Of a stretch of DNA of 64,000 bases, positions 55,375-64,000 are shown piece after piece. Under the pieces are notes generated by a model. The model worked only from the letters and a program-made list of their open reading frames with translations. It made no database searches and was not told where the DNA came from. This DNA comes from Pseudomonadota bacterium (GTDB lineage Bacteria; Pseudomonadota; Gammaproteobacteria; Steroidobacterales; Steroidobacteraceae), in NCBI GenBank assembly GCA_025356075.1, contig JANXUT010000081.1:1-64000 (forward strand), written 5' to 3'. Positions within the stretch are counted from its first letter, which is position 1, and each line of letters opens with the position of its first letter. The translations under genes were made by a program, and so were the position numbers.

Positions 55375-58139
55375 GGGGCAGCCCCGAGCCGCCGCACGCG
55401 CTCCAGCTGCTGCGTAAGCTGGCCGAGCTCGGCCTCGAACTCCGCGAGCCGGCCGCGCTCCTGCAGGACGACCGCGGCCGGCGCGTTGCCGACGAAGCTT
55501 TCGTTGCCGAGCTTGGCGCGGGTCTTTCCTAGCTCCTGGTTGAGCTTGCCGATGCGCTTCTCGAGGCGCTGGGTCTCGGCCCCGACATCGATGAGTCCCG
55601 CCATCGGCAGGAGGATGCGCATCTCCCCGAGCACCGCGATCGCGGACTCAGGTTCCGCCGCACCCGCCGCGAGAGCCCCCAGGCTCCCGATGCCGGCCAG
55701 GCGCTCGAGCCACTGGCGCGTGCGCTCGATTCGCTCAAGCGTCGCGCCCGCGGCGCCGGCGAGGAGCACCTCGACGCGCCGCGACGGGGCGATGTCCATC
55801 TCGCCGCGGATCTGCCGCACGGCGAGGATGAAGTCCATGACCCAGCGCATCTCCGTCTCGATGGCAGGTTCCCGCGGCCGCGCGGCCGCGACCGGCCAGG
55901 GCTCGCGCATGATCGTGGGGCCAGTCCGTCCCGCGAGGGGGCCGACGCGCTGCCAGATCTCCTCGGTGATGAACGGCATGAGCGGATGCAGCGCCCGCAA
56001 CAGCACCTCGAGCGTCTCGATGAGCGTCCGGCGCGTCGCGCGCCGCTCCTCGGCCGTGGCGGTCTCCGAGTTCAGCACCGCCTTGCTGAGCTCGAGGTAC
56101 CAGTCGCAGAACTCGTACCAGGTGAACTCGTAGAGCGCCTGGCTCGCGAGGTCGAGCCGGTAGGCGATGAACGCCTCGTGCGCGGTGGCGAACGCGGCGG
56201 TGCTGCGCGAGCGGATCCAGCGATCCGCGAGCGATGGGCTCTCGGGGCCGGGACCCAGGTCCTCGCCCTCGACGCTCATCAGCACGAAGCGGGCCGCGTT
56301 CCAGAGCTTGTTGCAGAAGTTCCGGTAGCCCTCGATCCGCCCGACGTCGAAGCGGATGTCGCGCGAGAGCGTCGCGAGCGAGGCGAAGGTGAATCGGAGC
56401 GCATCGGTGCCGTAGGCGGCGATGCCGTCCGGGAACTGCTTGCGCGTTGCCTTCTCGATGCCGGCGGCGAGGTGCGGCTGCATGAGGCCGGTGGTGCGCT
56501 TGGCGATGAGCGCCTCGAGGCCGATGCCGTCGATGAGATCGAGCGGGTCGAGCACGTTGCCCTTCGACTTCGACATCTTCTGGCCTTCGCCGTCGCGAAT
56601 GAGGCCGTGGATGTAGACCTCTCGGAACGGCACCTCGTCCATGAACTTGAGCCCCAGCATGATCATCCGGGCGACCCAGAAGAAGATGATGTCGAAGCCC
56701 GTTACCAGCACCGCGGTCGGGTAGAACTTCGTGAGCTCCGGCGTCGCCTCGGGCCAGCCGAGCGTCGAGTAGGGCCAGAGGGCCGAGGAGAACCACGTGT
56801 CGAGCACGTCCTCGTCCTGGCGGAGCGCGCGCGTGCCGAGATCGTTGGCGGCGCGGACCTCCGCTTCGCTGCGCCCGACGTAGATGGTGCCGTCGTCGGC
56901 ATACCACGCCGGGATGCGGTGGCCCCACCACAACTGCCGGCTGATGCACCAGTCCTTGATGTTGCGCATCCACTCGAAGTACGTGCGGTCCCAGTTGGCC
57001 GGCACGAAGCGGATGCGGCCGTTCTCGACCGCCTCGATCGCCGGCGCCGCGAGCGGCTGGACGCGCACGTACCACTGGTCGGTGAGCCAGGGCTCGAGGA
57101 TGGCATTGCTGCGATCGCCGCGCGGCACCATGATCTTGTGCGGCTCGATCTTCGCGACGCGGCCCTCGGCCTCGAGCTCGGCGACGACCAGGCGACGCGC
57201 CTCGAAGCGATCAAGTCCACGAAAGCGCTCCGGCACGCCGTCGTTGAGCGCGGCATTCGCATCGAAGATGTTCAGCAGCGGCAGGTTGTGCCGCATCCCG
57301 AGCTCGTAGTCGTTGAAGTCGTGCGCGGGCGTTATCTTCACGCAGCCCGTGCCGAAGGCGGGATCGACGTAGCTGTCCGCGACGATCGGGATCTCGCGCT
57401 CGGCGAGCGGCAGGCGCAGGCGCCGGCCGACGAGGTGGCGGTAGCGCTCATCCTGCGGATGCACCGCGACCGCCGTGTCGCCGAGCATCGTCTCCGGCCG
57501 GGTCGTCGCGATGGTGAGCGTCCCTGAGCCGTCGACGAGCGGGTAGCTCAGGTGCCAGAGGCTGCCCTGCTCCTCCTGTGACAGCACCTCGAGGTCCGAG
57601 AGCGCCGTGTGCAGCACGGGGTCCCAGTTGACCAGGCGCTTGCCGCGGTAGATGAGTCCTTCCTCGTGCAGCCGCACGAAGGTCTCGGTCACCGCCGCCG
57701 ATAGCCCGGGGTCCATCGTGAACCGGTCGCGGCTCCAGTCAACGCTGGCGCCGAGGCGCCGCATCTGCCGGGTGATCATGCCGCCGGAAGTCTCCTTCCA
57801 CTCCCAGACCCGCGCGACGAACGCCTCGCGACCGAGGTCGTGGCGGGTCTGGCCGGCCGCATTCAGCTGCCGTTCGACGACCATCTGCGTCGCGATGCCG
57901 GCGTGGTCCGTGCCGGGTTGCCAGAGCGTCGAGTCCCCGAGCATTCGGTGCAGGCGCGTCAGCGCGTCCATGATCGTGTCCTGGAACGCGTGCCCCATGT
58001 GCAGCGTCCCGGTCACGTTCGGCGGCGGGATCACGATCGAGTAGGGAGCCCCTGCGCCGCTCGGCGCGAAGTAGCCGGCGGCTTCCCAGATCGCGTAGCG
58101 GCGCGCCTCAATGTCTTGCGGTGCGTAGGTCTTGTCCAT
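55371..58139 (-). CDS. valS: Valyl-tRNA synthetase
   Basis: Class Ia synthetase charging tRNA-Val, with threonine editing. 922 residues, slightly shorter than E. coli ValS. Seen: [18 protein letters not shown] (HIGH as HMGH), [17 protein letters not shown] in the editing domain, [14 protein letters not shown] (KMSKS), an anticodon-binding domain, and a C-terminal coiled coil (about 860-922, [19 protein letters not shown]). ATG at 58139 is chosen; the frame extends upstream through holC. Eight bases after holC, and overlapping moxR. Confidence 0.97.
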   Translation of the reverse strand: MDKTYAPQDIEARRYAIWEAAGYFAPSGAGAPYSIVIPPPNVTGTLHMGHAFQDTIMDALTRLHRMLGDSTLWQPGTDHAGIATQMVVERQLNAAGQTRHDLGREAFVARVWEWKETSGGMITRQMRRLGASVDWSRDRFTMDPGLSAAVTETFVRLHEEGLIYRGKRLVNWDPVLHTALSDLEVLSQEEQGSLWHLSYPLVDGSGTLTIATTRPETMLGDTAVAVHPQDERYRHLVGRRLRLPLAEREIPIVADSYVDPAFGTGCVKITPAHDFNDYELGMRHNLPLLNIFDANAALNDGVPERFRGLDRFEARRLVVAELEAEGRVAKIEPHKIMVPRGDRSNAILEPWLTDQWYVRVQPLAAPAIEAVENGRIRFVPANWDRTYFEWMRNIKDWCISRQLWWGHRIPAWYADDGTIYVGRSEAEVRAANDLGTRALRQDEDVLDTWFSSALWPYSTLGWPEATPELTKFYPTAVLVTGFDIIFFWVARMIMLGLKFMDEVPFREVYIHGLIRDGEGQKMSKSKGNVLDPLDLIDGIGLEALIAKRTTGLMQPHLAAGIEKATRKQFPDGIAAYGTDALRFTFASLATLSRDIRFDVGRIEGYRNFCNKLWNAARFVLMSVEGEDLGPGPESPSLADRWIRSRSTAAFATAHEAFIAYRLDLASQALYEFTWYEFCDWYLELSKAVLNSETATAEERRATRRTLIETLEVLLRALHPLMPFITEEIWQRVGPLAGRTGPTIMREPWPVAAARPREPAIETEMRWVMDFILAVRQIRGEMDIAPSRRVEVLLAGAAGATLERIERTRQWLERLAGIGSLGALAAGAAEPESAIAVLGEMRILLPMAGLIDVGAETQRLEKRIGKLNQELGKTRAKLGNESFVGNAPAAVVLQERGRLAEFEAELGQLTQQLERVRRLGAAP

Positions 58140-58146
58140 CGCGGCG

Positions 58147-58590
58147 TCAGTTCGGGAGCTTGTGGGTGTCGGGCGGGTGGCCGCGGTCGCGGTAGTGCGT
58201 GAACCGCTTGCGCCCGGCGTCGCGGCGGGCGGGTTCGGCGTCGACGAACTCGGCGACGCGGCCGTAGCTTTCGTAGAACGCGGGCACGTCGGTGGCAAGA
58301 TTCACGAGGAGGTCCGCGGCAACCGGCTGCTGGCAGCCGACCCACACCGGCGTCGCCGGCGGCGCGCCTGCGAGGCTTCCCGGCTCGCGCGCGAGCGCGT
58401 GTGGGACGAAGGCGCGGTCGGCGAAGGTCCAGAGGAGCGTGTCGAAACTCTCCGCCTCCGCCTCGGTCGCGAGGTTCACGCACACCGTCAGGTTCTGCAG
58501 GAACGCCTTCTCGATGACCCGGCACGCGTACACGAGCCGCGCGCGATCCTCGGCGCCCTCCAGCACATAGAAGTCGATGCGCGGCGCCAT
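58147..58590 (-). CDS. holC: DNA polymerase III chi subunit
   Basis: Clamp-loader accessory subunit (147 residues) that links the polymerase III holoenzyme to single-strand binding protein. The sequence starts [12 protein letters not shown] and contains [53 protein letters not shown] and [13 protein letters not shown], matching the chi family. ATG at 58590 overlaps the pepA stop by one base, and valS follows after eight bases. The pepA-holC-valS order is classical in gammaproteobacteria. Confidence 0.92.
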   Translation of the reverse strand: MAPRIDFYVLEGAEDRARLVYACRVIEKAFLQNLTVCVNLATEAEAESFDTLLWTFADRAFVPHALAREPGSLAGAPPATPVWVGCQQPVAADLLVNLATDVPAFYESYGRVAEFVDAEPARRDAGRKRFTHYRDRGHPPDTHKLPN

Positions 58591-60077
58591 CAGGTCCGCG
58601 ACAGCAGGAAATCGACCAGCAGCGGCACCGGCCTGCCGGTACTGCCCTTGTTCGCGCCAGAGACGTAGGCGGTGCCGGCGATGTCGAGGTGCGCCCAGTT
58701 GAGGCCATCGACGAACTTCCACAGGAAGCAGGCCGCGGTGATCGCCCCGCCTTCGCGACCGGCGACGTTGGCGAAGTCGGCGAAGTTGCTCTTCAGCTGC
58801 TCCTGGTACTCCTCGCCGAGCGGCATCTGCCAGCACGGGTCGCCGGCGCGGCGGCCGGAGGCGAGGAGCGCATCGGCGAGTGTCTGGGTGTTGCTCATCA
58901 CCGCGCTCATGTGCTGGCCGAGCGCGACGACGCAGGCGCCGGTCAGTGTCGCGATGTCGATGACGACGGAGGGCTTGAAGCGACGGCTGTAGGTGAGCGC
59001 ATCGCAGAGGATCAGGCGCCCCTCGGCGTCGGTGTTCAGCACCTCGATCGTCTGTCCCGACATCGAGGTGACGATGTCGCCGGGCTTGGTGGCGCTGCCG
59101 CCCGGCATGTTCTCGCAGGCGGGCACGATGCCGACGACGTTGATGGGCGAGCCGAGCGCGGCGAGCGCCTTCAGCGTCCCGAACACCGAGGCGGCGCCGG
59201 TCATGTCGAACTTCATCTCGTCCATCCCGCCCGGGTCCTTGAGCGAGATGCCGCCCGAGTCGAACGTCACGCCCTTGCCGACGAGCGCGACGGGCGCCGC
59301 TCCCGGCCGGCCGCCGCGGTACTCCATGACGATGAGGCGCGCGGGCTCATGCGTGCCGCGGGTGACCGACAGGAACGAGCCCATGCCGAGGCGCTTGAGC
59401 TCGGGTTCAGCGAGTACCCGCACGCGGATCGAGCGGTGCTCGCGCGCGAGGCGCTTGGCGACGGTGCCGAGGTAGCTCGGCGTGCAGACGTTCGCCGGCA
59501 GGTTCGCGAGGTCGCGCGTGAGCGTGCTGCCCGAGGCGATCGCGGCGCCGTGCAGCACGCCGCGCTTCATCGCGCTGAGCTCGTCCTTGGAGGCGGCGAC
59601 GACCCGTACGTGCGCGAGGCGCGCGGGGGAGGGCTTGCGGCTCGACTTCAAGTCGGGGACCCGGTAGCGGGCGAGGCCGAACGACTCGATTGCGAGGCGA
59701 GCGCGGTAGTACGCATCCACCTCGGGCACGGACTCCGTGGTCAGCAGCAGGCGCGCCTCGCGCGCGCCCGACCGAAGTACCGCCTGCGCGGCGGTGAGCA
59801 CGGCGCGGCGGTAGCTGCGGCGGTTCCAGGACTTGCGCGGGCCGAGACCGACCAGGAGGACGCGCGCGGCGGGGCCGGGTCCGAGGTCTGGCACGAGCAG
59901 CGTCTCGGCACTGCGGCCGGAGAAATCGCCGGCCTTCAGGATCCGGCTGAGTCGCCCGCCGAGCCTCACGTCGAGCTCGCGGGCCGCGGAGCCGAGCTCG
60001 GAGCGCTCGTGCACGCCGACGATCGCACAATCAGTACGCGCGCGGCGCGCGCCGCCAGCCTCAACCGTAAATTCCAT
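58590..60077 (-). CDS. pepA: Leucyl aminopeptidase PepA
   Basis: Hexameric dizinc aminopeptidase (M17), 495 residues; in E. coli it is also a DNA-binding protein for ColE1 cer recombination and carAB control. The catalytic half is canonical: VGKGVTFDSGGISLK (Lys, Asp, catalytic Lys), MKFDMTGAASV, and VLNTDAEGRLILCDALTYS (Asp, Glu, Arg). ATG at 60077. First gene of the long operon to the transglutaminase and divergent from lptF. The window's other M17 gene (17475-19013) differs in the NTDAEGRL signature. Confidence 0.96.
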   Translation of the reverse strand: MEFTVEAGGARRARTDCAIVGVHERSELGSAARELDVRLGGRLSRILKAGDFSGRSAETLLVPDLGPGPAARVLLVGLGPRKSWNRRSYRRAVLTAAQAVLRSGAREARLLLTTESVPEVDAYYRARLAIESFGLARYRVPDLKSSRKPSPARLAHVRVVAASKDELSAMKRGVLHGAAIASGSTLTRDLANLPANVCTPSYLGTVAKRLAREHRSIRVRVLAEPELKRLGMGSFLSVTRGTHEPARLIVMEYRGGRPGAAPVALVGKGVTFDSGGISLKDPGGMDEMKFDMTGAASVFGTLKALAALGSPINVVGIVPACENMPGGSATKPGDIVTSMSGQTIEVLNTDAEGRLILCDALTYSRRFKPSVVIDIATLTGACVVALGQHMSAVMSNTQTLADALLASGRRAGDPCWQMPLGEEYQEQLKSNFADFANVAGREGGAITAACFLWKFVDGLNWAHLDIAGTAYVSGANKGSTGRPVPLLVDFLLSRT

Positions 60078-60130
60078 GCGTCTCTCCGTCGCTCGGCCAT
60101 CGGACGAACCGGTCGGGTCCCGTCGAGTGC

Positions 60131-60162
60131 CCTTCTACGCGCGCTGCTTTCGGTTAAAGTTA
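60131..60162. promoter_or_regulatory. Divergent pepA/lptF promoter region
   Basis: The only AT-rich island in the gap between pepA and lptF. On the plus strand TAAAGT (60155-60160) could be the lptF -10; on the minus strand TAGAAG (60137-60132) could be the pepA -10, with ACTTTA 17 bases away. The -35 matches are weak on both strands. Confidence 0.3.
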
Positions 60163-60270
60163 CAGGGCATGGCCGCGCCGCGGCCGCCGCTCCCGTCCGT
60201 GACGAGAGTGTACTTCATGGGCTCGCGAAAGCGCCTGCAGACGAGCGCTCTAGCGCCGCGCGGAGGCTGG

Positions 60271-61344
60271 TTGAGTACGCTGGACCGGTACGTGCTGCGC
60301 GAGGTGGCCCAGGCCTGGTTCGCGGTCACGGGCGTGCTTCTCGTGATCCTGGTCAGCAACGAACTCGCGCAGATCCTCGGGCAAGCCGCGGAGCGGGGCT
60401 ACCCCCGCGCCGTCCTCCTCGAGCTCATCTGGCTGACCTCCGTCCAGAACCTGACGGTGCTCGTGCCGGTCGGCCTGCTGATCGGGATCGTGCTGGCTCT
60501 CGGGCGGCTGTACCACGAGAGCGAGATGGCGGCGATTCGTGCCTGCGGCATCGGGCCCGGCCGGCTGCTCCGGCCGATCGGGATCCTGACGGTGGTGGTG
60601 ACCGCGATCCTGGCCTGGACGGTGCTGATCGCGGCCCCCGCCGCCTTCGGCCGGGCCGAGGGGATCAAGCGCGAGGCGCTGCGCACGGCCGAGTTCGGGC
60701 TGCTCGAGCCCGGCAAGTTTCACACCTTCGCGGGCGGCAGTGCCGTCTTCTACGCCGAGTCCGCCGACCCCGACGGCACGCTCCACCGGGTGTTCCTGCA
60801 GCGGCGCGCCGCCGACACGATCGAGGTCGTGCTTGCCGACCGCGCGAAGCACCTCGTGGAGGAGGACGGGGCGCTGCACGTGCTCGTCCTCTACGACGGC
60901 TCGCGCTACGAGGGGAGTCCCGGCATGCCGGTGCTCAGGCGCGTGCGTTTCCAGGAGCACGGCGTGCCGGTCCGCCTCGGCGCCGGGAGCTCAGGGCCGC
61001 TCAGGGTCGAGACGCGCCCGACGCTTGATCTGTGGCGTGACCCGTCCGCCGAGGCTCAGGCCGAGTTCCAGTGGCGCGTCTCGCTGCCGCTGATGGCGGT
61101 GATCGTAGCGCTCCTCGCGGTGCCGCTCTCGGAGCTGCGTCCCCGGCAGGGCCGCTACGGGCGGATCGGCGTCGTGATCCTCGTCTTCTTCATCTACGTG
61201 AACGTCTTGTCGGCGGCGCGGACCTGGATCGAGAAGGGGTGGCTCAGCCCCGCCATCGGCGTGTGGTGGACGCACGCGCTCGTGCTCGCGCTCGCCGCGT
61301 ACCTGTGGCTGCGGCACTCGCCGCCGCGCTGGGGGAGCGCATGA
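60271..61344 (+). CDS. lptF: LPS export permease LptF
   Basis: Membrane subunit of the LptB2FG transporter that extracts lipopolysaccharide from the inner membrane. 357 residues: LDRYVLREVAQAWFAVTGVL at the start (LptF/YjgP signature), three N-terminal membrane segments, YHESEMAAIRACGIGPGRLL (coupling helix), a periplasmic beta-jellyroll (about 125-265), and three C-terminal segments with LPLMAVIVALLAVPLSELRP. I start at TTG 60271 because GGAGG lies just upstream and the protein then begins as in relatives. The ATG at 60217 (18 residues longer) is the main alternative. The stop overlaps lptG by four bases. Confidence 0.92.
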   Translation: MSTLDRYVLREVAQAWFAVTGVLLVILVSNELAQILGQAAERGYPRAVLLELIWLTSVQNLTVLVPVGLLIGIVLALGRLYHESEMAAIRACGIGPGRLLRPIGILTVVVTAILAWTVLIAAPAAFGRAEGIKREALRTAEFGLLEPGKFHTFAGGSAVFYAESADPDGTLHRVFLQRRAADTIEVVLADRAKHLVEEDGALHVLVLYDGSRYEGSPGMPVLRRVRFQEHGVPVRLGAGSSGPLRVETRPTLDLWRDPSAEAQAEFQWRVSLPLMAVIVALLAVPLSELRPRQGRYGRIGVVILVFFIYVNVLSAARTWIEKGWLSPAIGVWWTHALVLALAAYLWLRHSPPRWGSA

Positions 61345-62420
61345 AGCAGCTCGACCGCTACCTCGGCCGCCAGATCCTCTGGTTCACGCTCCTCGTCATG
61401 GCGGTGCTGGTCTGCCTCGCCGCGCTCTTCCTCTTCATCCAGGAGCAGGACGGCATCGGCACCGGCTCCTTCGGCATGCTGGATGCGGTGTTCGTGACGC
61501 TGCTGAGGCTCCCCGCCCAGGCCTTCCAGCTCCTGCCGGTCGGCGCGCTAATCGGTGCCCTCGTCGGGCTTGGCAATCTCGCCCGCGGCAGCGAGCTCAT
61601 CGTGATCCGCGCCGCCGGTGTCTCGGTCGCGCGGGTCGCCTTGACGGCGGCCGGTGCCGGGTTCGTGCTCTTCCTTGGCGGCGCGGTCGTGGGCGAGGTG
61701 CTCGCGCCGCCGCTCGAGACGTATGCGAACCAGATCACCACCTTCGCCAAGTACGACAAGTTCAGCTTCGCCGGCCGCGCCGGGATCTGGGTCAAGGATG
61801 GCGATCGCATCGTCAGCATCGCGCAGCAGGCTTCCGACAACAGCTTCGGCGGCGTGTACGTGTACATCGTCACCGACGGCGCCGACGGACGGCAGCGGCT
61901 TGCAGCGCTCGCGCACGCCGACAGCGCCGAGCTCGTGAAGGGGCGCACCTGGCGGCTCAGGAACTACGCCGATTCGCTGCTGGGCGACGAGGGCGTCGCG
62001 ACGCGCCACCTGCCCGAGTTCGACGTCGAGAGCGCGGTGAGCCCCGAGTTCCTTGGCATCGCGGTAGTCAATCCCGGCGAGCTGCCGCTGCGCGGCCTTT
62101 ATCGCTACGTGCAGCACCTGAAGGCCAACGGCCTCGAGACGCGCTCGTGGGAGGTCGCCCTCTGGGCGCGAATCGCGCGGAGCCTCTCGACGATCCTCAT
62201 GTGCGTGCTGGCGGTGCCGTTCGTGTTCGGGCCGCTGAGGTCGGCGGGTGCCGGTTCGCGCACCGTCATCGGCATCGTCGTCGGTGTCGTTTACTTCCTC
62301 ATCAACCGCCTGCTCGAGAACGGCGGCGACATCTATGGCTTGAACCCGCTCCTCATCGCCTGGGCGCCGGCGGCGGCGCTCGCGCTCGCCGCGGGCGTCG
62401 CGGTCGTGCGCACCCGCTAG
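61341..62420 (+). CDS. lptG: LPS export permease LptG
   Basis: Partner of LptF in the LPS extractor, 359 residues. MKQLDRYLGRQILWFTLLVM opens the first membrane segment. GNLARGSELIVIRAAGVSVARV is the coupling helix, residues about 125-260 are the periplasmic jellyroll, and NRLLENGGDIYGLNPLLIAW lies in the last membrane part. ATG at 61341 follows GGGGAG and overlaps lptF (ATGA). The 3' end overlaps the convergent RDD gene by four bases. Confidence 0.95.
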   Translation: MKQLDRYLGRQILWFTLLVMAVLVCLAALFLFIQEQDGIGTGSFGMLDAVFVTLLRLPAQAFQLLPVGALIGALVGLGNLARGSELIVIRAAGVSVARVALTAAGAGFVLFLGGAVVGEVLAPPLETYANQITTFAKYDKFSFAGRAGIWVKDGDRIVSIAQQASDNSFGGVYVYIVTDGADGRQRLAALAHADSAELVKGRTWRLRNYADSLLGDEGVATRHLPEFDVESAVSPEFLGIAVVNPGELPLRGLYRYVQHLKANGLETRSWEVALWARIARSLSTILMCVLAVPFVFGPLRSAGAGSRTVIGIVVGVVYFLINRLLENGGDIYGLNPLLIAWAPAAALALAAGVAVVRTR

Positions 62421-62923
62421 CCGGCCGGCGCCGCGCGGCGGACGCGCGTGCCCGACAGCCGGTCATCGAGCGTGCCCGCGCCGGTGAGCGCGTGCCACGT
62501 GAAGCTCGCGCTCACCGGCGCGAGGCAGGCGATGAGCGTGAGCGGCCCACCGCGATGCGCGATCATCACGAGGACGCCGGTGATCGCGAGCACGTAGAGG
62601 GGCGCAGCGATCGCGAGCCTGAGGAGCGCGCGTGCCGGCGTCGCGAGCGCGCCCGCCACCGTCTCGAGCCGGATGTTCCAGGCCTTCATGCCGAGAGTCT
62701 GGCCGCGGCGCGTCCAGGCCGGCACGTAGAATCCCGCAACGCAGGCAAGCAGCAGCGCGCAGTACGCATACTCGTAGCGCCCGACGCTCGCGCGCGTGAT
62801 CGCCTCGCCGTGCGTGAAGACCTGCAGGAGCGCGGTCACGAGCATCAGCACCGCGAGCAGCAGGAGCCCATCGTAGGTTGCCGCGGCGAGGCGACGGAAC
62901 GTCCCCGCGCTTGCGCCCGCCAA
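62417..62923 (-). CDS. RDD family membrane protein
   Basis: A 168-residue protein with about three membrane segments. The RDD-domain pattern is seen as FRRLAAATYDGLLLLAVLML at the start (Arg and Asp positions), RRGQTLGMKAWNIRLE (typical TLGK-like stretch), and TGAGTLDDRLSGTRV at the end. Function unknown; RDD proteins have been proposed as small transporters. TTG at 62923 lies one base after the DUF4340 stop, so translation is probably coupled. Convergent with lptG. Confidence 0.8.
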   Translation of the reverse strand: MAGASAGTFRRLAAATYDGLLLLAVLMLVTALLQVFTHGEAITRASVGRYEYAYCALLLACVAGFYVPAWTRRGQTLGMKAWNIRLETVAGALATPARALLRLAIAAPLYVLAITGVLVMIAHRGGPLTLIACLAPVSASFTWHALTGAGTLDDRLSGTRVRRAAPAG

Positions 62924-62924
62924 G

Positions 62925-63971
62925 TCAGTGCCTCAGCAGTTCTTGGCGCGGACGGAAGATCGCATCGAAGCGATAGGGCGGCAGGCGGTACTCGTGGCCC
63001 CTCGTCACCGCCTCGATCTCGGCCGCGTCCTGCGCGAGGCGCTCGGGCGTCGGCGCATCGGGCGGCGCGCCCTTCGCATGACGGGCGGCGAGCGCGGCAT
63101 CGAAGTGCGCGGAGACGCTGAGCCAGTGCTCGGCGCCCGCGCCGCTCGCGCTCAAGCTCAAAACCAAGCCGTCGTAGCACTCCACCGTCGCGCGGTGGCG
63201 CTTCTCGCCCGGGGGAGGCGCCACCGCATTCCGGACCTCGTCAAACTCGAGGTTGCCGAAGGCGCTCGCGGAGGAGTCCGCGGCGCCTGAGTTCGTGAGC
63301 TCAAGCCCGCGTGGCAGGTTCGGGACGGTGAAGTGGGCGGCGCCGCGCTCAGGGCGCTCCGCCGCCCAGGCGGGACCGTCGGCGCGCTCGATGCGCACGG
63401 CGGCGATACGCGTCGCCGCAAGGTCGAGGAAGCCGCGCGCGAGCCAGTCGTGCGGCGTGCGCGCAAGGTCGACGCCCGGGCGCGCCTCGACGGCGTTCGC
63501 CTGGCCTGGCAGGCGCACGAAGACGCCCTGCATGCCCGCGGCGCGGCCAACGATCAGCGCGACCGGAGCCTTCGGTCCGGTGAGTTCGAGCCGCACGGAC
63601 TTCGCATCGGCGGCGGACGGATCCTCGACGCCGAGCAGGGCGTAGCGCGCGGGCTCGGAGGTCTTCGTCTCGACGACCTTCAGCTCGCCGAGCGCGACGA
63701 GCAGGCGGCGGACGCGCTGCGCGTCGGCGGGGTAGGAGGCCTCGCGCACCTGCCAGCGCCCCTCGACGCGCTCGAGCGTGATGATGGGTTTCGCGCCTTG
63801 ACCGACCAGCCGGATGCCGGTCACGGCATCGAGCTCGCCGGCGAGCGCTGGCAGCACGCTGCGCCCGATGGCGGCATCGCTCTTCGGCGCCGGCGGGCGG
63901 TTCAGCCAGAACGCCGCCGCGCCCACCAGCAGCGCCAGCGCGAGCAGGATGCCGAGCCGCCGCGGGTTCAT
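62925..63971 (-). CDS. DUF4340 family protein
   Basis: A 348-residue protein with one N-terminal membrane anchor (LGILLALALLVGAAAFWL) and a periplasmic DUF4340 region: ITGIRL-type strand VTGIRLVGQGAKPIITLERV, WQVREASYPADAQRVRRLLV, LGVEDPSAADAKSVRLELTG and RGFLDLAATRIAAVRIER. DUF4340 proteins typically follow GldG/ABC auxiliary genes in an ABC-2 exporter operon. The coding frame continuing upstream at the window edge (63968-64000) fits such a partner. ATG at 63971 in an ATGA overlap. Confidence 0.85.
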   Translation of the reverse strand: MNPRRLGILLALALLVGAAAFWLNRPPAPKSDAAIGRSVLPALAGELDAVTGIRLVGQGAKPIITLERVEGRWQVREASYPADAQRVRRLLVALGELKVVETKTSEPARYALLGVEDPSAADAKSVRLELTGPKAPVALIVGRAAGMQGVFVRLPGQANAVEARPGVDLARTPHDWLARGFLDLAATRIAAVRIERADGPAWAAERPERGAAHFTVPNLPRGLELTNSGAADSSASAFGNLEFDEVRNAVAPPPGEKRHRATVECYDGLVLSLSASGAGAEHWLSVSAHFDAALAARHAKGAPPDAPTPERLAQDAAEIEAVTRGHEYRLPPYRFDAIFRPRQELLRH

Positions 63972-64000
63972 GCGTGGGCCGCGCGCTGCCGGCGCCGGCG
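63968..64000 (-). CDS. C-terminal codons of an upstream minus-strand gene (partial)
   Basis: Reading in from the right edge on the minus strand, ten codons (Arg-rich, ending RQRAAHA) run into a TGA that overlaps the DUF4340 ATG by four bases. This is the usual operon overlap. The gene itself is outside the window; a GldG-like ABC auxiliary protein is expected from context only. Confidence 0.4.
   Translation of the reverse strand, partial: RRRRQRAAHA

Overview
The window is about 64 kb of GC-rich bacterial chromosome, packed almost edge to edge with genes. Content and order point to a gammaproteobacterium, probably near Xanthomonadales, Nevskiales or Steroidobacterales. The evidence is an 887-residue homodimeric AceE, the purN-purM-DUF2066-pgsA-like-hda block, the metG-rnfB-nth block, pepA-holC-valS divergent from lptFG, RNase T, and a Lpd carrying its own lipoyl domain. 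The lineage is an inference from synteny; no rRNA is present. Nearly all content is core housekeeping. I saw no insertion sequence, phage gene, integrase or CRISPR array, and no gene-free stretch reaches 300 bases.

Layout. 1-3882: end of ileS, then lspA and ispH, translationally coupled, and a tRNA-Thr(CGT) with its own promoter. 3942-9795: an accessory-looking block. A fatty-acyl-AMP ligase fused to an acyl-carrier domain and a cytochrome P450 lie on the minus strand. They are divergent from a phosphopantetheinyl transferase and a DUF374 acyltransferase, and a His-rich zinc-type cation exporter follows. 10005-16434: a GAF-PAS-PAS-GGDEF-EAL c-di-GMP protein, nadC, a secreted bactofilin-like repeat protein, a PuuD-like membrane protein, DUF1289-grxD, and RNase T. 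16438-27532: pyrC with an M17 peptidase, the pyruvate dehydrogenase operon aceE-aceF-lpd, and an OmpR-type two-component system divergent from a small exported protein. 27526-35399: nth, an RnfB-like ferredoxin, metG, and an operon of a HEAT-repeat Ser/Thr kinase with two PilT-family retraction ATPases.

35514-45713: mrp, a compositionally odd dcd, purM-purN-DUF3108, DUF2066-CDP-alcohol transferase-hda, DUF2069-wrbA, a DUF4398 lipoprotein, a lytic transglycosylase and proS. 45840-50382: pssA, a family 4 uracil-DNA glycosylase, rimI, prfC and an orphan phaB. 50515-60077: a membrane protein, then the long minus operon pepA-holC-valS-moxR-DUF58-transglutaminase. 60271-64000: lptF-lptG (LPS export), an RDD protein and DUF4340, with the last codons of another minus-strand gene at the edge.

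Most operons use 1-20 nt stop/start overlaps, so translational coupling is the rule, and GTG or TTG starts are frequent. The two loci most worth attention are the acyl-ligase/carrier/P450/PPTase/acyltransferase block (3.9-8.8 kb) and the HEAT-kinase/PilT/PilT operon (30.8-35.4 kb). Because the genome is GC-rich, very long spurious antisense reading frames are common and were left out.
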